A stretch of DNA of 64,000 nucleotides, from contig NZ_JBEPTM010000001.1 of the NCBI RefSeq assembly GCF_040549525.1, forward strand, positions 62,001 through 126,000, in the 5' to 3' direction. The notes under the pieces were generated by a model. The model worked only from the letters and a program-made list of their open reading frames with translations. It ran no database searches and had not been told where the DNA came from. This DNA is from Lacisediminihabitans sp040549525 (GTDB taxonomy: Bacteria > Actinomycetota > Actinomycetes > Actinomycetales > Microbacteriaceae). This document shows, piece by piece, positions 49,780-58,966 of the stretch. Numbering within the stretch: the first letter of the stretch is position 1; every line of letters starts with the position of its first letter. A program made the position numbers and the translations under genes.

Positions 49780-51386
49780 TGCTTCGCCTCCTTCGCTTCC
49801 AGGCCCGCCGTGATCGCCGGCAGCTGTCGATCTGGATCATCAGCACCGGGCTGTTCGCGGCTTTCAGCGCGACGGCGGTGCTGTCCGAATTCGGTGGGAT
49901 CACCGAGCGCACCGCCCTCATGACCCTTGCCGCGTCGAACCCGGCCCTTCTCGCGATCCGCGGTGTTCCGGATGGCGTAGCCGCCGGGGCGGTCATCACC
50001 TTCCAGGTCTTCACCTACCTCGCGATCATGGCGGCGTTGATGAGCACCTTCCTCACCGTGCGGCACAGCCGCGGCGATGAGGAGGCCGGCCGCGCGGAAC
50101 TCCTCGGGGCGACACCGGTGAGTCGGTCATCCGCTCTCATCGCCACGCTCACGCTCGGTGCCCTGGCAAATGTCGGCATCGCCGTCGCCGTGGGACTCGG
50201 ATTCGTGGCATCCGGTCTGCCGCTCGCCGGAAGCGTGCTGGTGGGGCTGGCCACCGGCGCCGTCGGTCTCGCGTTCTGCGGTATCGCCGCCGTCGCCGCC
50301 CAGCTCGCCCGTTCGTCGCGTGCCGCCAACGCGATCGCGGGCATCTCGATCGCCGTTGCGTTTCTGCTGCGGGCCTTCGGCGACGCTCTCGGCACGAGCA
50401 CCGGGAGCCCGTTGCGGGTCGCCAGTGCGTGGCCGTCGTGGTTGTCGCCGATCGGCTGGGCGCAGCAGGTGCGGCCCTTTGGAGAGGCCTCGTCGTGGCC
50501 GCTGCTGTTGGACGTCTCTGTGGCCGCCCTTTTTGCGGCCCTCGCTCTCGTGCTCGTGCGCCGCCGGGATCTCGGCTCGGGGGTCATCGGTGAACGCCCG
50601 GGACGCGCCCGCGCCGCCCGCTCACTGAGGGGGTCATTCGGACTCGCCTGGAGGTTGCAGCGCAGCGCGGTGATCGGCTGGTCCTCCGGTGCCCTGCTCC
50701 TCGGGGTGTTCGCGGGAGGCCTGGCGGATCCGGCGGTGGCCGCGGTGGAGTCGAATGCGTCGATCCGGGCTGCGGTGCAGGGGCTGGTGCCCGCCGGAAC
50801 GTCGGGGCTGCTCGACACCTTCGTGGCCGCGATCATGACCTTCCTTGGAGTGCTGGCCGCCGGAGCGGCGATCCAGGCCGTGCTGCGCGCGCGGTCGGAG
50901 GAGACGGACGGCCACACCGAACTCGTGGCATCGGGTGCGGTGCACCGCGGGCGGCTCATCCTCGACCCGGTCGGTGTCGCACTGCTGTCCATCGTGGGGG
51001 TGCTGGTGGTCGGCGGGGTCTCGGCCGGCATCGCCTTCGCGGCCTCGGGCCATCCGGACCGCATCGGCAGTTCCCTTGCGGCGGCGCTCGTACAGCTGCC
51101 GGCGGCGGCGATGTTCGCCGGGGCCAGCGCCCTCGTGCTGGTGCTCGCGCCGCGGGTCGCCGTCGCGGTCGGCTGGGGCTTGCTCGCCATCGGGTTCGTG
51201 CTCGCGGAGTTCGGCGGACTCTTCGGCCTCCCCGAGTGGGTGCGGGGAATCAGCCCATTCGCGCACACCCCCGTGCTGCCCGGGTCGGGGGCACACTGGT
51301 GGCCGGCAGTTGTGATGCTCGCAGTCGCTGCCGCGGTCACCCTTGCCGCTGTCGTCCTCACCCGCAGGAGAGACTTGACCCTATGA
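49779..51386 (+). CDS. ABC-2 type exporter permease (multidrug/polyketide exporter-like)
   Basis: A 535-residue membrane protein with about twelve helices in two similar halves, each led by an amphipathic RLLRFQARRDRR or LAWRLQRSAV segment. The fused double-permease layout occurs in actinobacterial antibiotic exporters. It contains EEAGRAELLGATPVSR and its repeat EETDGHTELVASGAVHR, a hallmark of this family. It works with the preceding ATPase. The stop overlaps the regulator start by 4 bases (ATGA). Confidence 0.87.
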   Translation: MLRLLRFQARRDRRQLSIWIISTGLFAAFSATAVLSEFGGITERTALMTLAASNPALLAIRGVPDGVAAGAVITFQVFTYLAIMAALMSTFLTVRHSRGDEEAGRAELLGATPVSRSSALIATLTLGALANVGIAVAVGLGFVASGLPLAGSVLVGLATGAVGLAFCGIAAVAAQLARSSRAANAIAGISIAVAFLLRAFGDALGTSTGSPLRVASAWPSWLSPIGWAQQVRPFGEASSWPLLLDVSVAALFAALALVLVRRRDLGSGVIGERPGRARAARSLRGSFGLAWRLQRSAVIGWSSGALLLGVFAGGLADPAVAAVESNASIRAAVQGLVPAGTSGLLDTFVAAIMTFLGVLAAGAAIQAVLRARSEETDGHTELVASGAVHRGRLILDPVGVALLSIVGVLVVGGVSAGIAFAASGHPDRIGSSLAAALVQLPAAAMFAGASALVLVLAPRVAVAVGWGLLAIGFVLAEFGGLFGLPEWVRGISPFAHTPVLPGSGAHWWPAVVMLAVAAAVTLAAVVLTRRRDLTL

Positions 51387-51841
51387 GCACCGGCCCCGGA
51401 ATCGACGATTTCGCCGAACAGACGGCCGCGACCCTCGCCGCGGCCGGCTTTCCGCGCATGGCGGCCCGGGTGATGATGATGCTCATGACCGAGGAGTCGG
51501 GCAGCGCCACCGCCGAGGAGCTCGTCGAGCGCCTCGGCGCGAGTGCCGCGGCGATCTCCGGGGCCGTGCGTTACCTGCAGAGCCTCTCGATCGTCCGTCG
51601 CCACACGGTGCCCGGTACGCGACGCCATCGCTACGAACTGCCCGAGCATGTCTGGTACGCCACGTCGAGCTCCCAGACACCGCTGTACACGCACCTGATC
51701 GCGCTCGCCGAGAAGGGCGCCACGGCCCTTCCGCCGGAGTCGAAGGCCCGGGATCGCGCCGTCGAGATGGCCGACTACTTCCGGTTCATGCGGGAGCGAC
51801 TCCCCCGACTCCTCGAGGAATGGCAGGCGACGCGCCAATGA
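51383..51841 (+). CDS. GbsR/MarR-type transcriptional regulator
   Basis: A 152-residue winged-helix protein starting at ATG 51383. The DNA-binding region is AAGFPRMAARVMMMLMTEE, ATAEELVERLGASAAAISGAVRYL, then RRHTVPGTRRHRYELP. It closely matches the MarR-family regulators that end actinobacterial ABC-2 exporter operons. It is coupled on both sides by ATGA overlaps and probably represses the operon through 48831-48850; a drug-like inducer is inferred. Confidence 0.85.
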   Translation: MSTGPGIDDFAEQTAATLAAAGFPRMAARVMMMLMTEESGSATAEELVERLGASAAAISGAVRYLQSLSIVRRHTVPGTRRHRYELPEHVWYATSSSQTPLYTHLIALAEKGATALPPESKARDRAVEMADYFRFMRERLPRLLEEWQATRQ

Positions 51842-52569
51842 AACTCACGATCCTCGGCACGTCGGCGCCGTATCCCCGGCCCGACAACCCCTGCTCGGGT
51901 TATCTCGTGCAGCAGGGGCGCACCTCGGTCTGGGTGGATGCCGGCACCGGCAGTCTCGCTGAGCTCCAACGGCACATCCCCCTGTGCGATCTCGACGCCA
52001 TCTGGATCTCGCACGCGCACGCCGATCACACGGCCGACCTGCTGACCGCGTATTACGCGCTGCGGTTCGCCGATCTGCGCCTCCCGCATCCACTCCCCCT
52101 GATCGGTCCCCCCGGCCTCATCGACCGGATGGTCGGCTTTCTCGGCCATCGATCGGCCGCGGTGATCCCCGAGGTCTTCGACAGCACAGAGATGCGCGGA
52201 TGGCACGAGCTCGTCGTTGGCGAGCTCGCGCTCGGCTGGGGCCCGCTCGATCACGGGATGCCTGCCTTCGGGCTGCGGGTGGAGGCTGCCGGATCGGTGC
52301 TCGCCTACTCCGGTGACTCCGCGTATTGCGAGGGCCTCGTGGAGCTTGCCGAGGGCGCGGACCTGTTCCTGTGTGAGGCCGGGGCTTCCGTGCATCCGCC
52401 CGACGGAGCGGTCCACTGCACTCCGGAGGACGCGGCGCGGCTCGCCACGGCTGCGGGAGCCAAGCGGCTGCTCCTGACTCACGTCGACGCTCCGAATGCC
52501 CGGGAGCGGGCGCTCGCCGGGTTCCCTTCGGTCGAGCTCGCACGTCCGGGAATGACGATCGAGGTCTGA
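51838..52569 (+). CDS. Metallo-beta-lactamase-fold hydrolase (RNase Z-like)
   Basis: A 243-residue MBL-fold protein. The metal motif SHAHADHTADL is complete, with the next His in GPLDHGMPAF, Asp in AYSGDSAY and the final His in LLLTHVDAP. It starts LTILGTSAPYPRPDNPCSGYLV, as in RNase Z/PhnP-like hydrolases, but lacks the RNase Z exosite arm. Probable phosphodiesterase; substrate unknown. ATG 51838 overlaps the regulator stop (ATGA), so it belongs to the exporter operon. Confidence 0.83.
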   Translation: MKLTILGTSAPYPRPDNPCSGYLVQQGRTSVWVDAGTGSLAELQRHIPLCDLDAIWISHAHADHTADLLTAYYALRFADLRLPHPLPLIGPPGLIDRMVGFLGHRSAAVIPEVFDSTEMRGWHELVVGELALGWGPLDHGMPAFGLRVEAAGSVLAYSGDSAYCEGLVELAEGADLFLCEAGASVHPPDGAVHCTPEDAARLATAAGAKRLLLTHVDAPNARERALAGFPSVELARPGMTIEV

Positions 52570-52685
52570 TCTCTCGGTCTCCCCGCCGCCCCCGCGAGCG
52601 CACGGCGAACCCGCTCCCACGCTCGGCACTACGACTTTTCCCCGCCTTCACCGAGCGGCCATTTGCACGGCTTAAGCTGGTGCCC

Positions 52686-54665
52686 ATGACCGTCGCCTCT
52701 CCGCTCCCCTCCGGTATCCAACTCGACGAACTCGACCCGGCGGTGCGTCCGCAGGATGACCTGTTCCGGCACGTCAACGGCAAGTGGATCGACCGCACCG
52801 AGATCCCCTCCGACAAGGCGCGCTACGGCTCATTCCACGTTCTCGCGGAGGAGGCCGAGAAGGCCGTGCGCGAGATCATCGAAGAGGCGCAAGGCTCCGC
52901 CGTCGGCACAGAGGAGCGCAAGTTCGGCGACCTCTACGCGAGCTACATGGATGAAGCACGCATCAACGAAATCGGGGCCGAGCCTCTCACCGCCGACCTC
53001 GCCTCCGTCGACGCGATCAGCGACATCCCGAGCTTTCTCGAGACCCTCGGACGCCTCGAACGCCAGGGAGTCAGCGGCTTCTTCCAGCTCTACATCGACA
53101 ACGACCCGGGCAATCCGGAACGCTACATCGCGCTCTTCGAACAGGGCGGGCTCGGCCTCCCCGACGAGAGCTACTACCGCGAAGAGAAGTTCGCCGACAT
53201 CCGAACCGCCTATGTCGGTTACCTGGAGAAGATGCTGTCCCTTGCCGGGCTGCAGGACGCGCGCGAACGCGCCGGGCGCGTGCTCGAGCTCGAGACCGCC
53301 ATCGCCGGGTTCCACTGGGACAACGTGAAGTCCCGCGACTCCGAGAAGACCTACAACCTCAGCACCTGGGCGGCGCTCGTGACCACGGCCTCCGAGGCGA
53401 CCGACGGCCCGGATCTCAACCGCTGGCTCGACGCACTGGATGCCCCGGCCGGGGTCTTCGACGAGTTGGTGCTTCGACAGCCGTCGTTCCTCGAGGGAGT
53501 CGCGTCGTTGCTTGATGCCGGCCACCTCGGGCCCTGGACCGACTGGCTGCGCTGGCAGGTCATCCGCTCCTCCGCGGCTTACCTGTCGGACGAATTCGTC
53601 GAGGCCAACTTCGACTTCTACGGGCGCACTCTCACCGGCACTCCCGAGCTCCGAGACCGCTGGAAGCGGGGAGTCTCACTCGTGGAGGGTGCGATGGGCG
53701 AGGCGGTCGGCCGCATCTACGTCGAGCGGCACTTCCCCCAGGGCGCTAAAGCCGCGATGGACGTGCTCGTCGGCAACCTGGTTGAGGCCTACCGCCAGAG
53801 CATCACTGGACTGGCCTGGATGACGGCCCCCACCCGCGTGCGCGCCATCGAGAAGCTCGACAAGTTCACGCCGAAGATCGGCTATCCCGTGAAGTGGCGC
53901 GACTACTCGTCGCTCGAGATCAGCGCCACCGATCTCATCGCGAACGTGCGGGCGACCAGTGAGTTCGAGTTCCAGCGAGAGCTCGGAAAGATCGGAACAC
54001 CGCTCGATCGCGACGAGTGGTTCATGACCCCGCAGACCATCAACGCCTATTACAACCCCGGGTTCAACGAGATCGTGTTTCCCGCGGCCATCCTGCAGTA
54101 CCCGTTCTTCGACGAGGCCCGCGATGCAGCGGCCAACTATGGCGCGATCGGAGCGGTGATCGGCCACGAGATCGGTCACGGATTCGACGACCAGGGCTCG
54201 AAGTACGACGGCGACGGCCGACTCACCGACTGGTGGACCGCAGCCGACCGGGAGGCCTTCGAGGCGCTCACGGGATCGCTGATCGAGCAGTACAACGAAC
54301 TCGCCCCCCGCCAGGTGCCCGACCATCACGTGAATGGCGCTCTCACCATCGGCGAGAACATCGGCGACCTCGGCGGCCTGTCTATCGCGTGGAAGGCCTA
54401 CCTGATCTCCCTCGCGGGCGAGCAGCCCCCGGTGATCGACGGGCTGACCGGCGCCGAGCGGTTCTTCCTCTCCTGGGCGCAGGCGTGGCAGCAGAAGGGG
54501 CGGGATGAGGAGGTCATCCGACTGATCTCGATCGACCCGCATTCTCCCAACGAGTTCCGCTGCAACCAGATCGTGCGCAACATCGACGGCTACTACGACA
54601 CCTTCAGCGTCACCGCGACGGATGAACTCTGGCTCGACCCGGACGAGCGCGTGACCATTTGGTAG
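52686..54665 (+). CDS. M13-family zinc metallopeptidase (PepO/neprilysin-like)
   Basis: A 659-residue peptidase. The zinc motif HEIGH is at 494-498 and the third ligand Glu557 is in GENIGDLGG. The family motif NAYYNP precedes the active site, and SPNEFRCNQIVRN closes the protein. There is no signal peptide or membrane anchor, so it is a cytoplasmic oligopeptidase like bacterial PepO. ATG 52686 is taken as the start; GTG 52680 is also possible. The 116 bases upstream hold nothing recognisable. Confidence 0.92.
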   Translation: MTVASPLPSGIQLDELDPAVRPQDDLFRHVNGKWIDRTEIPSDKARYGSFHVLAEEAEKAVREIIEEAQGSAVGTEERKFGDLYASYMDEARINEIGAEPLTADLASVDAISDIPSFLETLGRLERQGVSGFFQLYIDNDPGNPERYIALFEQGGLGLPDESYYREEKFADIRTAYVGYLEKMLSLAGLQDARERAGRVLELETAIAGFHWDNVKSRDSEKTYNLSTWAALVTTASEATDGPDLNRWLDALDAPAGVFDELVLRQPSFLEGVASLLDAGHLGPWTDWLRWQVIRSSAAYLSDEFVEANFDFYGRTLTGTPELRDRWKRGVSLVEGAMGEAVGRIYVERHFPQGAKAAMDVLVGNLVEAYRQSITGLAWMTAPTRVRAIEKLDKFTPKIGYPVKWRDYSSLEISATDLIANVRATSEFEFQRELGKIGTPLDRDEWFMTPQTINAYYNPGFNEIVFPAAILQYPFFDEARDAAANYGAIGAVIGHEIGHGFDDQGSKYDGDGRLTDWWTAADREAFEALTGSLIEQYNELAPRQVPDHHVNGALTIGENIGDLGGLSIAWKAYLISLAGEQPPVIDGLTGAERFFLSWAQAWQQKGRDEEVIRLISIDPHSPNEFRCNQIVRNIDGYYDTFSVTATDELWLDPDERVTIW

Positions 54666-55567
54666 TTGGCACCCGGGATCACGAGCGCCGGGAGCGACTG
54701 CGCGCACCGCGCGCCGGTCGCCACCGCGGAGTCGGCGGAGCCGAGAGCTTCTCCGGCGGCTTCACCGCGCTCGCCCAGCTGGCCTACGCCGGGGCTACGG
54801 TGTCCGCCAGCGTCATCGACCTGCGCAGCGGTCTCACGCTGGTGTCGATCGACGATCGGGTCGCGATGCCCACCGCGAGCGTCGGCAAGATCCTGTTGCT
54901 CATCGAGGTCGCGGCACGCATCACCGCCCGCGATGCGGCCGGCTTCGGCATCCTCGACAAGACGCCGGGGGATGCGGTCGGCGATTCCGGCATCTGGCAG
55001 CGTCTGCAGGCGCCAGCGCTGCCGGTGACCGACCTCGCGCTGCTCGTCGGCGCCACCAGTGACAACCTCGCGACGAATGTGCTGCTGCGGCAGGTGGGTC
55101 TGGACTCCGTGCGGGCCCGCGGAGAGCAACTCGGGCTCTCACGCACGGCGCTCCTCGATCTGGTGCGGGACCACCGCGGTCCGGATGATGCGCCGCAGTT
55201 GTCCATCGGATCCGCCGCCGAACTCTCGTGGTTGTTCTCCGCCCTCGCCCGCGGTGAGGTCGTGGACGCGGTCACGAGCAAGCGCGTACTCGGCTGGCTG
55301 TCTCACAACGCGGACCTCTCGATGGTCGCGAGCGCGTTCGGGCTCGATCCGCTCTCCCATCGCACGCCCGACTCGGGACTGCAACTGATCAATAAGACCG
55401 GCACCGACGGGGGAGTGCGGTCGGAGGCCGGTCTGCTGAGTGGATCCCGCACCGGTGTCGCGTACGCCGTCACGGTGCAATTCAGCGGTGCCGATCTCGC
55501 CGCGCGGCTCCGCGTGCTTGAGGCGATGCGCACTTTCGGATTCGATCTGCTGGAGTACGTGTTCTAA
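54659..55567 (+). CDS. Serine hydrolase of the class A beta-lactamase fold
   Basis: An approximately 302-residue protein with the SxxK motif (ASVGK), the SDN loop (TSDNLATN) and the KTG triad (NKTGTDGG). The omega-loop Glu-x-x-Leu-Asn of true class A beta-lactamases is not visible: the region reads LLDLVRDHRGPDDAPQ. There is no obvious signal peptide. A cytoplasmic esterase/peptidase-type activity is more likely than drug resistance. The start is uncertain: TTG 54659 overlaps the M13 stop, and no ATG or GTG lies before the conserved part except GTG near 54799. Confidence 0.75.
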   Translation: MVVGTRDHERRERLRAPRAGRHRGVGGAESFSGGFTALAQLAYAGATVSASVIDLRSGLTLVSIDDRVAMPTASVGKILLLIEVAARITARDAAGFGILDKTPGDAVGDSGIWQRLQAPALPVTDLALLVGATSDNLATNVLLRQVGLDSVRARGEQLGLSRTALLDLVRDHRGPDDAPQLSIGSAAELSWLFSALARGEVVDAVTSKRVLGWLSHNADLSMVASAFGLDPLSHRTPDSGLQLINKTGTDGGVRSEAGLLSGSRTGVAYAVTVQFSGADLAARLRVLEAMRTFGFDLLEYVF

Positions 55568-55570
55568 TAC

Positions 55571-55597
55571 CCCCCGTTCGAGTGGTACTCATACGGG
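55571..55597 (+). terminator. Possible terminator hairpin after the serine hydrolase gene
   Basis: CCCCGT (55571-55576) pairs with ACGGGG (55592-55597), with an inner GAGT/ACTC stem across a 2-by-2 mismatch. It starts 4 bases after the stop codon. No T run follows. The rest of 55598-55822 shows only a good Shine-Dalgarno (AGGAG) before 55823 and an AT-containing stretch TGTAAT (55769-55774) that could be a -10 element. Confidence 0.35.
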
Positions 55598-55822
55598 GCA
55601 CAGTTCGTGTAACGTTCCCTGAAGCATGGTTGTCTGAACCCGAAATCCACGTCGTGCTTAAGTATCAGCAGTCCCCCACCCGAAAATCATCGGTTACCCA
55701 GCCGAACTGACGCCCCCGACGTCTGCATGACAGCCTCCGATCGCCCCCGAAGCGTACAGAGGCAACACTGTAATGCTCCCTGCCGAAGGCCGACGTAAAT
55801 CTCCCCTACCCAGGAGCACGTC

Positions 55823-57460
55823 ATGAAGAGAACCCTTTCCGCAATCACGACGATCGTGATCGCGGTCGGCCTTGCCGTCACCGGAGTGTCCACCGCGAAC
55901 GCAGACGATGCCGTCCCTCCGGTCACCTCCGACGTGGCGCCGACACCAGGTCCGGCGGCGACGGATGTCCCGGCCCCCACGCCGTCGACGCCCACCCCTA
56001 CGCCGTCGACGCCCACCCCCACGCCGACGACCCCCACCCCCACGGTGGCCCCGGCACCCAAGACAGCGCTCGTAGCCTCAGCGCCGGCCAAGTCGACAAC
56101 CCCCAATCCCTCGGCGAGCCCCATCCCGTCGAACGACACCTGCCTTCCGTCCTCCGCGATTCGATACAGCTATGACCCCACCAAGAACAGCGGAATCGTC
56201 ACCGTCACAGCTCAGCCGTACTCGACTGAGCAACTTTGCGCTCCCCTCTTCATCACCGCGGCGAGCTGGAAATACACCCAGGCGGCGGTGTGGCCTCAGG
56301 TGCTGGACTCCTCCAAGACGAGTTACATCACTGTCGACAAGGTAGGCACGTACATGTTCGAGGCTGCGGTCACCTGCGGCCAGGGTGACATTTACGCTCG
56401 AACGGGCTCATACATCATTCCGACGTCCACTCTCCCGGGACCCCAGCCGTGGGAAAAGTTCCTCAGTGGGCTGGGACTCCAGACCACCTATCCGGGGAAC
56501 ACGTACATGCAGACGCCGGTCGGCTGCGCCGAGATTCCCACCCTTCCCCTTACGGACCCGAAGCCGGTCACCTTCGTCGACACGTGCGGCACCGAGGCCG
56601 ACAAGGTGGTGATCCCCGCTCTCACCAGTGACGATCACTTCATCTACTCGACCTCCGACGTCACGTCGAAGGGTGGCGTGCGCACCGTCACCGTCACCGC
56701 CACGCCAGACAAGGGTTACGGCTTCAGCTCGGAAGCCGAGACCTCCTGGTCCCACACCTTCAAGACCGATGCGCAGAACAACTGCGTGACGGTCCCCGGT
56801 GACCCGGAGGCCGTCGGCCAGACCTGTGCCGTCTCAGCCGATGGAGTGGTCAGCGGATACCTCACGGTCGCTCCGGTCACGGGCGTGGTCTACACGATTC
56901 ACCCGGTGACGCCGGCCGGGGCGGACATCACGGTGACCGCGCCGAAGACGAACGTGGCTCCGGGTGACTACGTGATCACCGCGGCCGCCGAACCGGGCTA
57001 CATCCTCTCCGGGGTCACCGAGTGGAAGCGTACGGTCGCGGACAACGCGGTGGACTGCTCCCTGCCGACCGACGCGTTCCTGCCCTCATCCGTGAGCTGG
57101 GTAGGCGAGACCTGCTCCGCGGGCGGAACGGTCAGCGGCTACATCGCCATCGACCCGACCGACTTCCTCAGTTACTTCGTCGGCACCACCCAGCTGGTCT
57201 CCGCTCGCACGGCCTTCGCCCCGGGAACCTACATCGTGACGGTGGTCGCTCCTGCCGGGGACACGATCGACGGCCCCTCCAGCTACACGGCGACCATCAC
57301 GAAGTCGGCTACCAGCTGTGGAAACCTCGACCCGCAGAGCCTCACCACGCTGGCCTTCACCGGCTTCGACTCGGGAGCCGGCTACCTCGCGGTGGCCTCC
57401 GCATTCCTGATGCTCGGTACGGCACTCGTGTTCAGCGCACGTCGCAAGGCCAAGGCCTAA
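55823..57460 (+). CDS. LAXTG-anchored repeat surface protein
   Basis: A 545-residue exported protein. A signal peptide (MKRTLSAITTIVIAVGLAVTG, cut near VSTANA) is followed by a Pro/Thr/Ser wall-spanning stretch (about 40-100) and then Cys-containing beta-rich modules of about 75-85 residues, each beginning near a TC or CG and ending W-K/T-x-T. The C-terminus carries LAFTG (510-514), a hydrophobic helix and a basic tail RRKAKA. This is a class E-type sortase signal, so it is probably covalently attached to peptidoglycan. The module family is unknown to me; an adhesin or structural role is a guess. AGGAG precedes the start. Confidence 0.82.
   Translation: MKRTLSAITTIVIAVGLAVTGVSTANADDAVPPVTSDVAPTPGPAATDVPAPTPSTPTPTPSTPTPTPTTPTPTVAPAPKTALVASAPAKSTTPNPSASPIPSNDTCLPSSAIRYSYDPTKNSGIVTVTAQPYSTEQLCAPLFITAASWKYTQAAVWPQVLDSSKTSYITVDKVGTYMFEAAVTCGQGDIYARTGSYIIPTSTLPGPQPWEKFLSGLGLQTTYPGNTYMQTPVGCAEIPTLPLTDPKPVTFVDTCGTEADKVVIPALTSDDHFIYSTSDVTSKGGVRTVTVTATPDKGYGFSSEAETSWSHTFKTDAQNNCVTVPGDPEAVGQTCAVSADGVVSGYLTVAPVTGVVYTIHPVTPAGADITVTAPKTNVAPGDYVITAAAEPGYILSGVTEWKRTVADNAVDCSLPTDAFLPSSVSWVGETCSAGGTVSGYIAIDPTDFLSYFVGTTQLVSARTAFAPGTYIVTVVAPAGDTIDGPSSYTATITKSATSCGNLDPQSLTTLAFTGFDSGAGYLAVASAFLMLGTALVFSARRKAKA
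55979..56041 (+). repeat. Three 21-bp tandem repeats encoding Pro-Thr-Ser spacer
   Basis: Units at 55979-55999, 56000-56020 and 56021-56041 differ by a few bases and each encode the heptad TPSTPTP or TPTTPTP. Slippage here would change the spacer length of the surface protein. Confidence 0.75.
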
Positions 57461-57472
57461 GCGACCAAGACC

Positions 57473-57520
57473 ACACGCCTCGTACTGACCTCTGGTCGGT
57501 GCGAGGCGTGTTCTTTGTTT
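57473..57520 (+). terminator. Strong Rho-independent terminator
   Basis: An 18-bp stem (57473-57490 with 57494-57511, two G-T pairs) closed by TCT and followed by TCTTTGTTT (57512-57520). It begins 12 bases after the surface protein gene and is the most canonical intrinsic terminator in the window. It also precedes the end of convergent hemA. Confidence 0.9.
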
Positions 57521-57592
57521 GGGGAGAACCAGAGTGACAGGGCCGACTGCCCCGGAGGCGATGAAGCCAGCACGGTGCGAACCGCCGAAGGC

Positions 57593-58897
57593 TCAGGCCT
57601 GAAGGGCGCCGCGGGTCTCTTCTGCCAGGGTCGAAGCCGGCGCGGCAGCCGGGGCGGCGGCCGAGGCGGTGATGCCGAAGAGTGCGGTGACTGCGTCGCT
57701 GAACGACCGAGCCTCTCCGGCTCGTGCGAGCTCCCTGGCGCGGACCGAGGGCGTGTGCAGAAGCACCCCGGTGAGGTGACGCAGTGCCGCCTCGACCCGT
57801 CCATCCTCGTCGCCGCGAGCCCGTGCCCGCGCGATCTCGGTCTCCAGCAGGCCGAAGACGTGAGAGCGGAGCGCTACCACGGAGGGGGTGAGCTGTTGCT
57901 CGGTGATCGTCGCAGCGAACTCGGAGGCCGCGCTCGAGACGAGGGCGCGGGCATCCGTCGTCGCCGTGAGCTCCTCGAGGGGCGCATGGAGGCTGATGGT
58001 CTCGAGGTCGAGCAGCTCGGTGCCCGCCACGGTCGCGACATCGGGGTGCACGTTGCGTGGCAGTCCGAGGTCGATCACGATGCGACGTGCGTTTCCCGCC
58101 GAGGGAGACAGGTGGGCGGCGGAGACGACCGGTGCTTCGGTGGTGGTGCAGGTGATCACGACCTCTGCGGCGGCGAGGGCGGCGACGAGGTCGATGCTCG
58201 CCGTGAGCCCGAGCCGCAGCGCGAAGCGGGCCGCGCGGCCGGACGGGGAGTACACCGTCACATCCTCCGCACCACGGTCGCGGAGCGCGGCGACGGTGGT
58301 GGCGGCGTACTGGCCGGTACCGACGATCAGCACCCGGGTGGCCGACCAGTCCGCGATGCGACTTGAGGCGAGTTCGAGCCCGAGGCGCACGAGCGATCGG
58401 CCCGCACCGCCGATGGCGGTCTGGTTCTTCACCTCGCGCGAGGTGTTGGCCGCCTTCTGGAAGAGGCGTTCCAGTGCGGATGAGGTGGTGCCCGCCGCAC
58501 GTGCCTGCTCGAGTGCTCGGCGCACCTGGCCGGAGATCTCGTCTTCGCCGACGATCACCGACTCGAGACCGGAGCTGACCGAGAAGAGATGCTCCGCGAC
58601 GTCGTCGCCGCTCAACACCGTGACCGTCTCGCGCAGTGCCGCGGGGTCTATGCCGCTCGCGGCGCTGATCACCTGTACCGAGTTCTCCACCGCGACCGCA
58701 GTTGCAGCGGTAAGCGGCTCATCGATTTCGAGGTAGGCCTCGAAGCGATTGCAGGTGGCGAGCACGACCGCTCCGGAGACGAAATCGCCGTCATTGACCA
58801 GGATGCCCGCCGCCTGTGGTGCACCGACCGAGAGCTTTTCGAGAATCTCGAAGCTCGCGTTGCGATGGTTGGCGGTCAGACAGAGAAGCACCTCCAC
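57593..58897 (-). CDS. hemA: Glutamyl-tRNA reductase HemA
   Basis: A 434-residue enzyme making glutamate-1-semialdehyde from Glu-tRNA(Glu), the first step of the C5 route to haem. The catalytic Cys49 is in ATCNRFEAY; LLCLTANHRNASFE, GEDEISGQVRRAL and the NADPH domain VLIVGTGQYAATTVAAL follow. The C-terminal dimerisation region ends in an Ala/Pro-rich tail. The first 12 residues are slightly divergent (LTANHR for LSHKT). It is divergent from hemE, 69 bases apart, so the two sides of the pathway are driven from one control region. Confidence 0.93.
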   Translation of the reverse strand: MEVLLCLTANHRNASFEILEKLSVGAPQAAGILVNDGDFVSGAVVLATCNRFEAYLEIDEPLTAATAVAVENSVQVISAASGIDPAALRETVTVLSGDDVAEHLFSVSSGLESVIVGEDEISGQVRRALEQARAAGTTSSALERLFQKAANTSREVKNQTAIGGAGRSLVRLGLELASSRIADWSATRVLIVGTGQYAATTVAALRDRGAEDVTVYSPSGRAARFALRLGLTASIDLVAALAAAEVVITCTTTEAPVVSAAHLSPSAGNARRIVIDLGLPRNVHPDVATVAGTELLDLETISLHAPLEELTATTDARALVSSAASEFAATITEQQLTPSVVALRSHVFGLLETEIARARARGDEDGRVEAALRHLTGVLLHTPSVRARELARAGEARSFSDAVTALFGITASAAAPAAAPASTLAEETRGALQA

Positions 58898-58966
58898 AGC
58901 CTACGTCCGGTCGGGATGGTCCGGCGGCGTCAGGCACTCCCAGCCCCCTCGCCCATACTTAATCAC

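Noticed and set aside
54659..55567. Beta-lactam resistance gene
   Set aside because: The omega-loop Glu/Asn motif of class A beta-lactamases is not visible and no export signal is seen.
55979..56041. Possible CRISPR-like repeat array
   Set aside because: Three contiguous 21-bp units without spacers, in frame inside a Pro/Thr-rich protein segment; there are no cas genes in the window.
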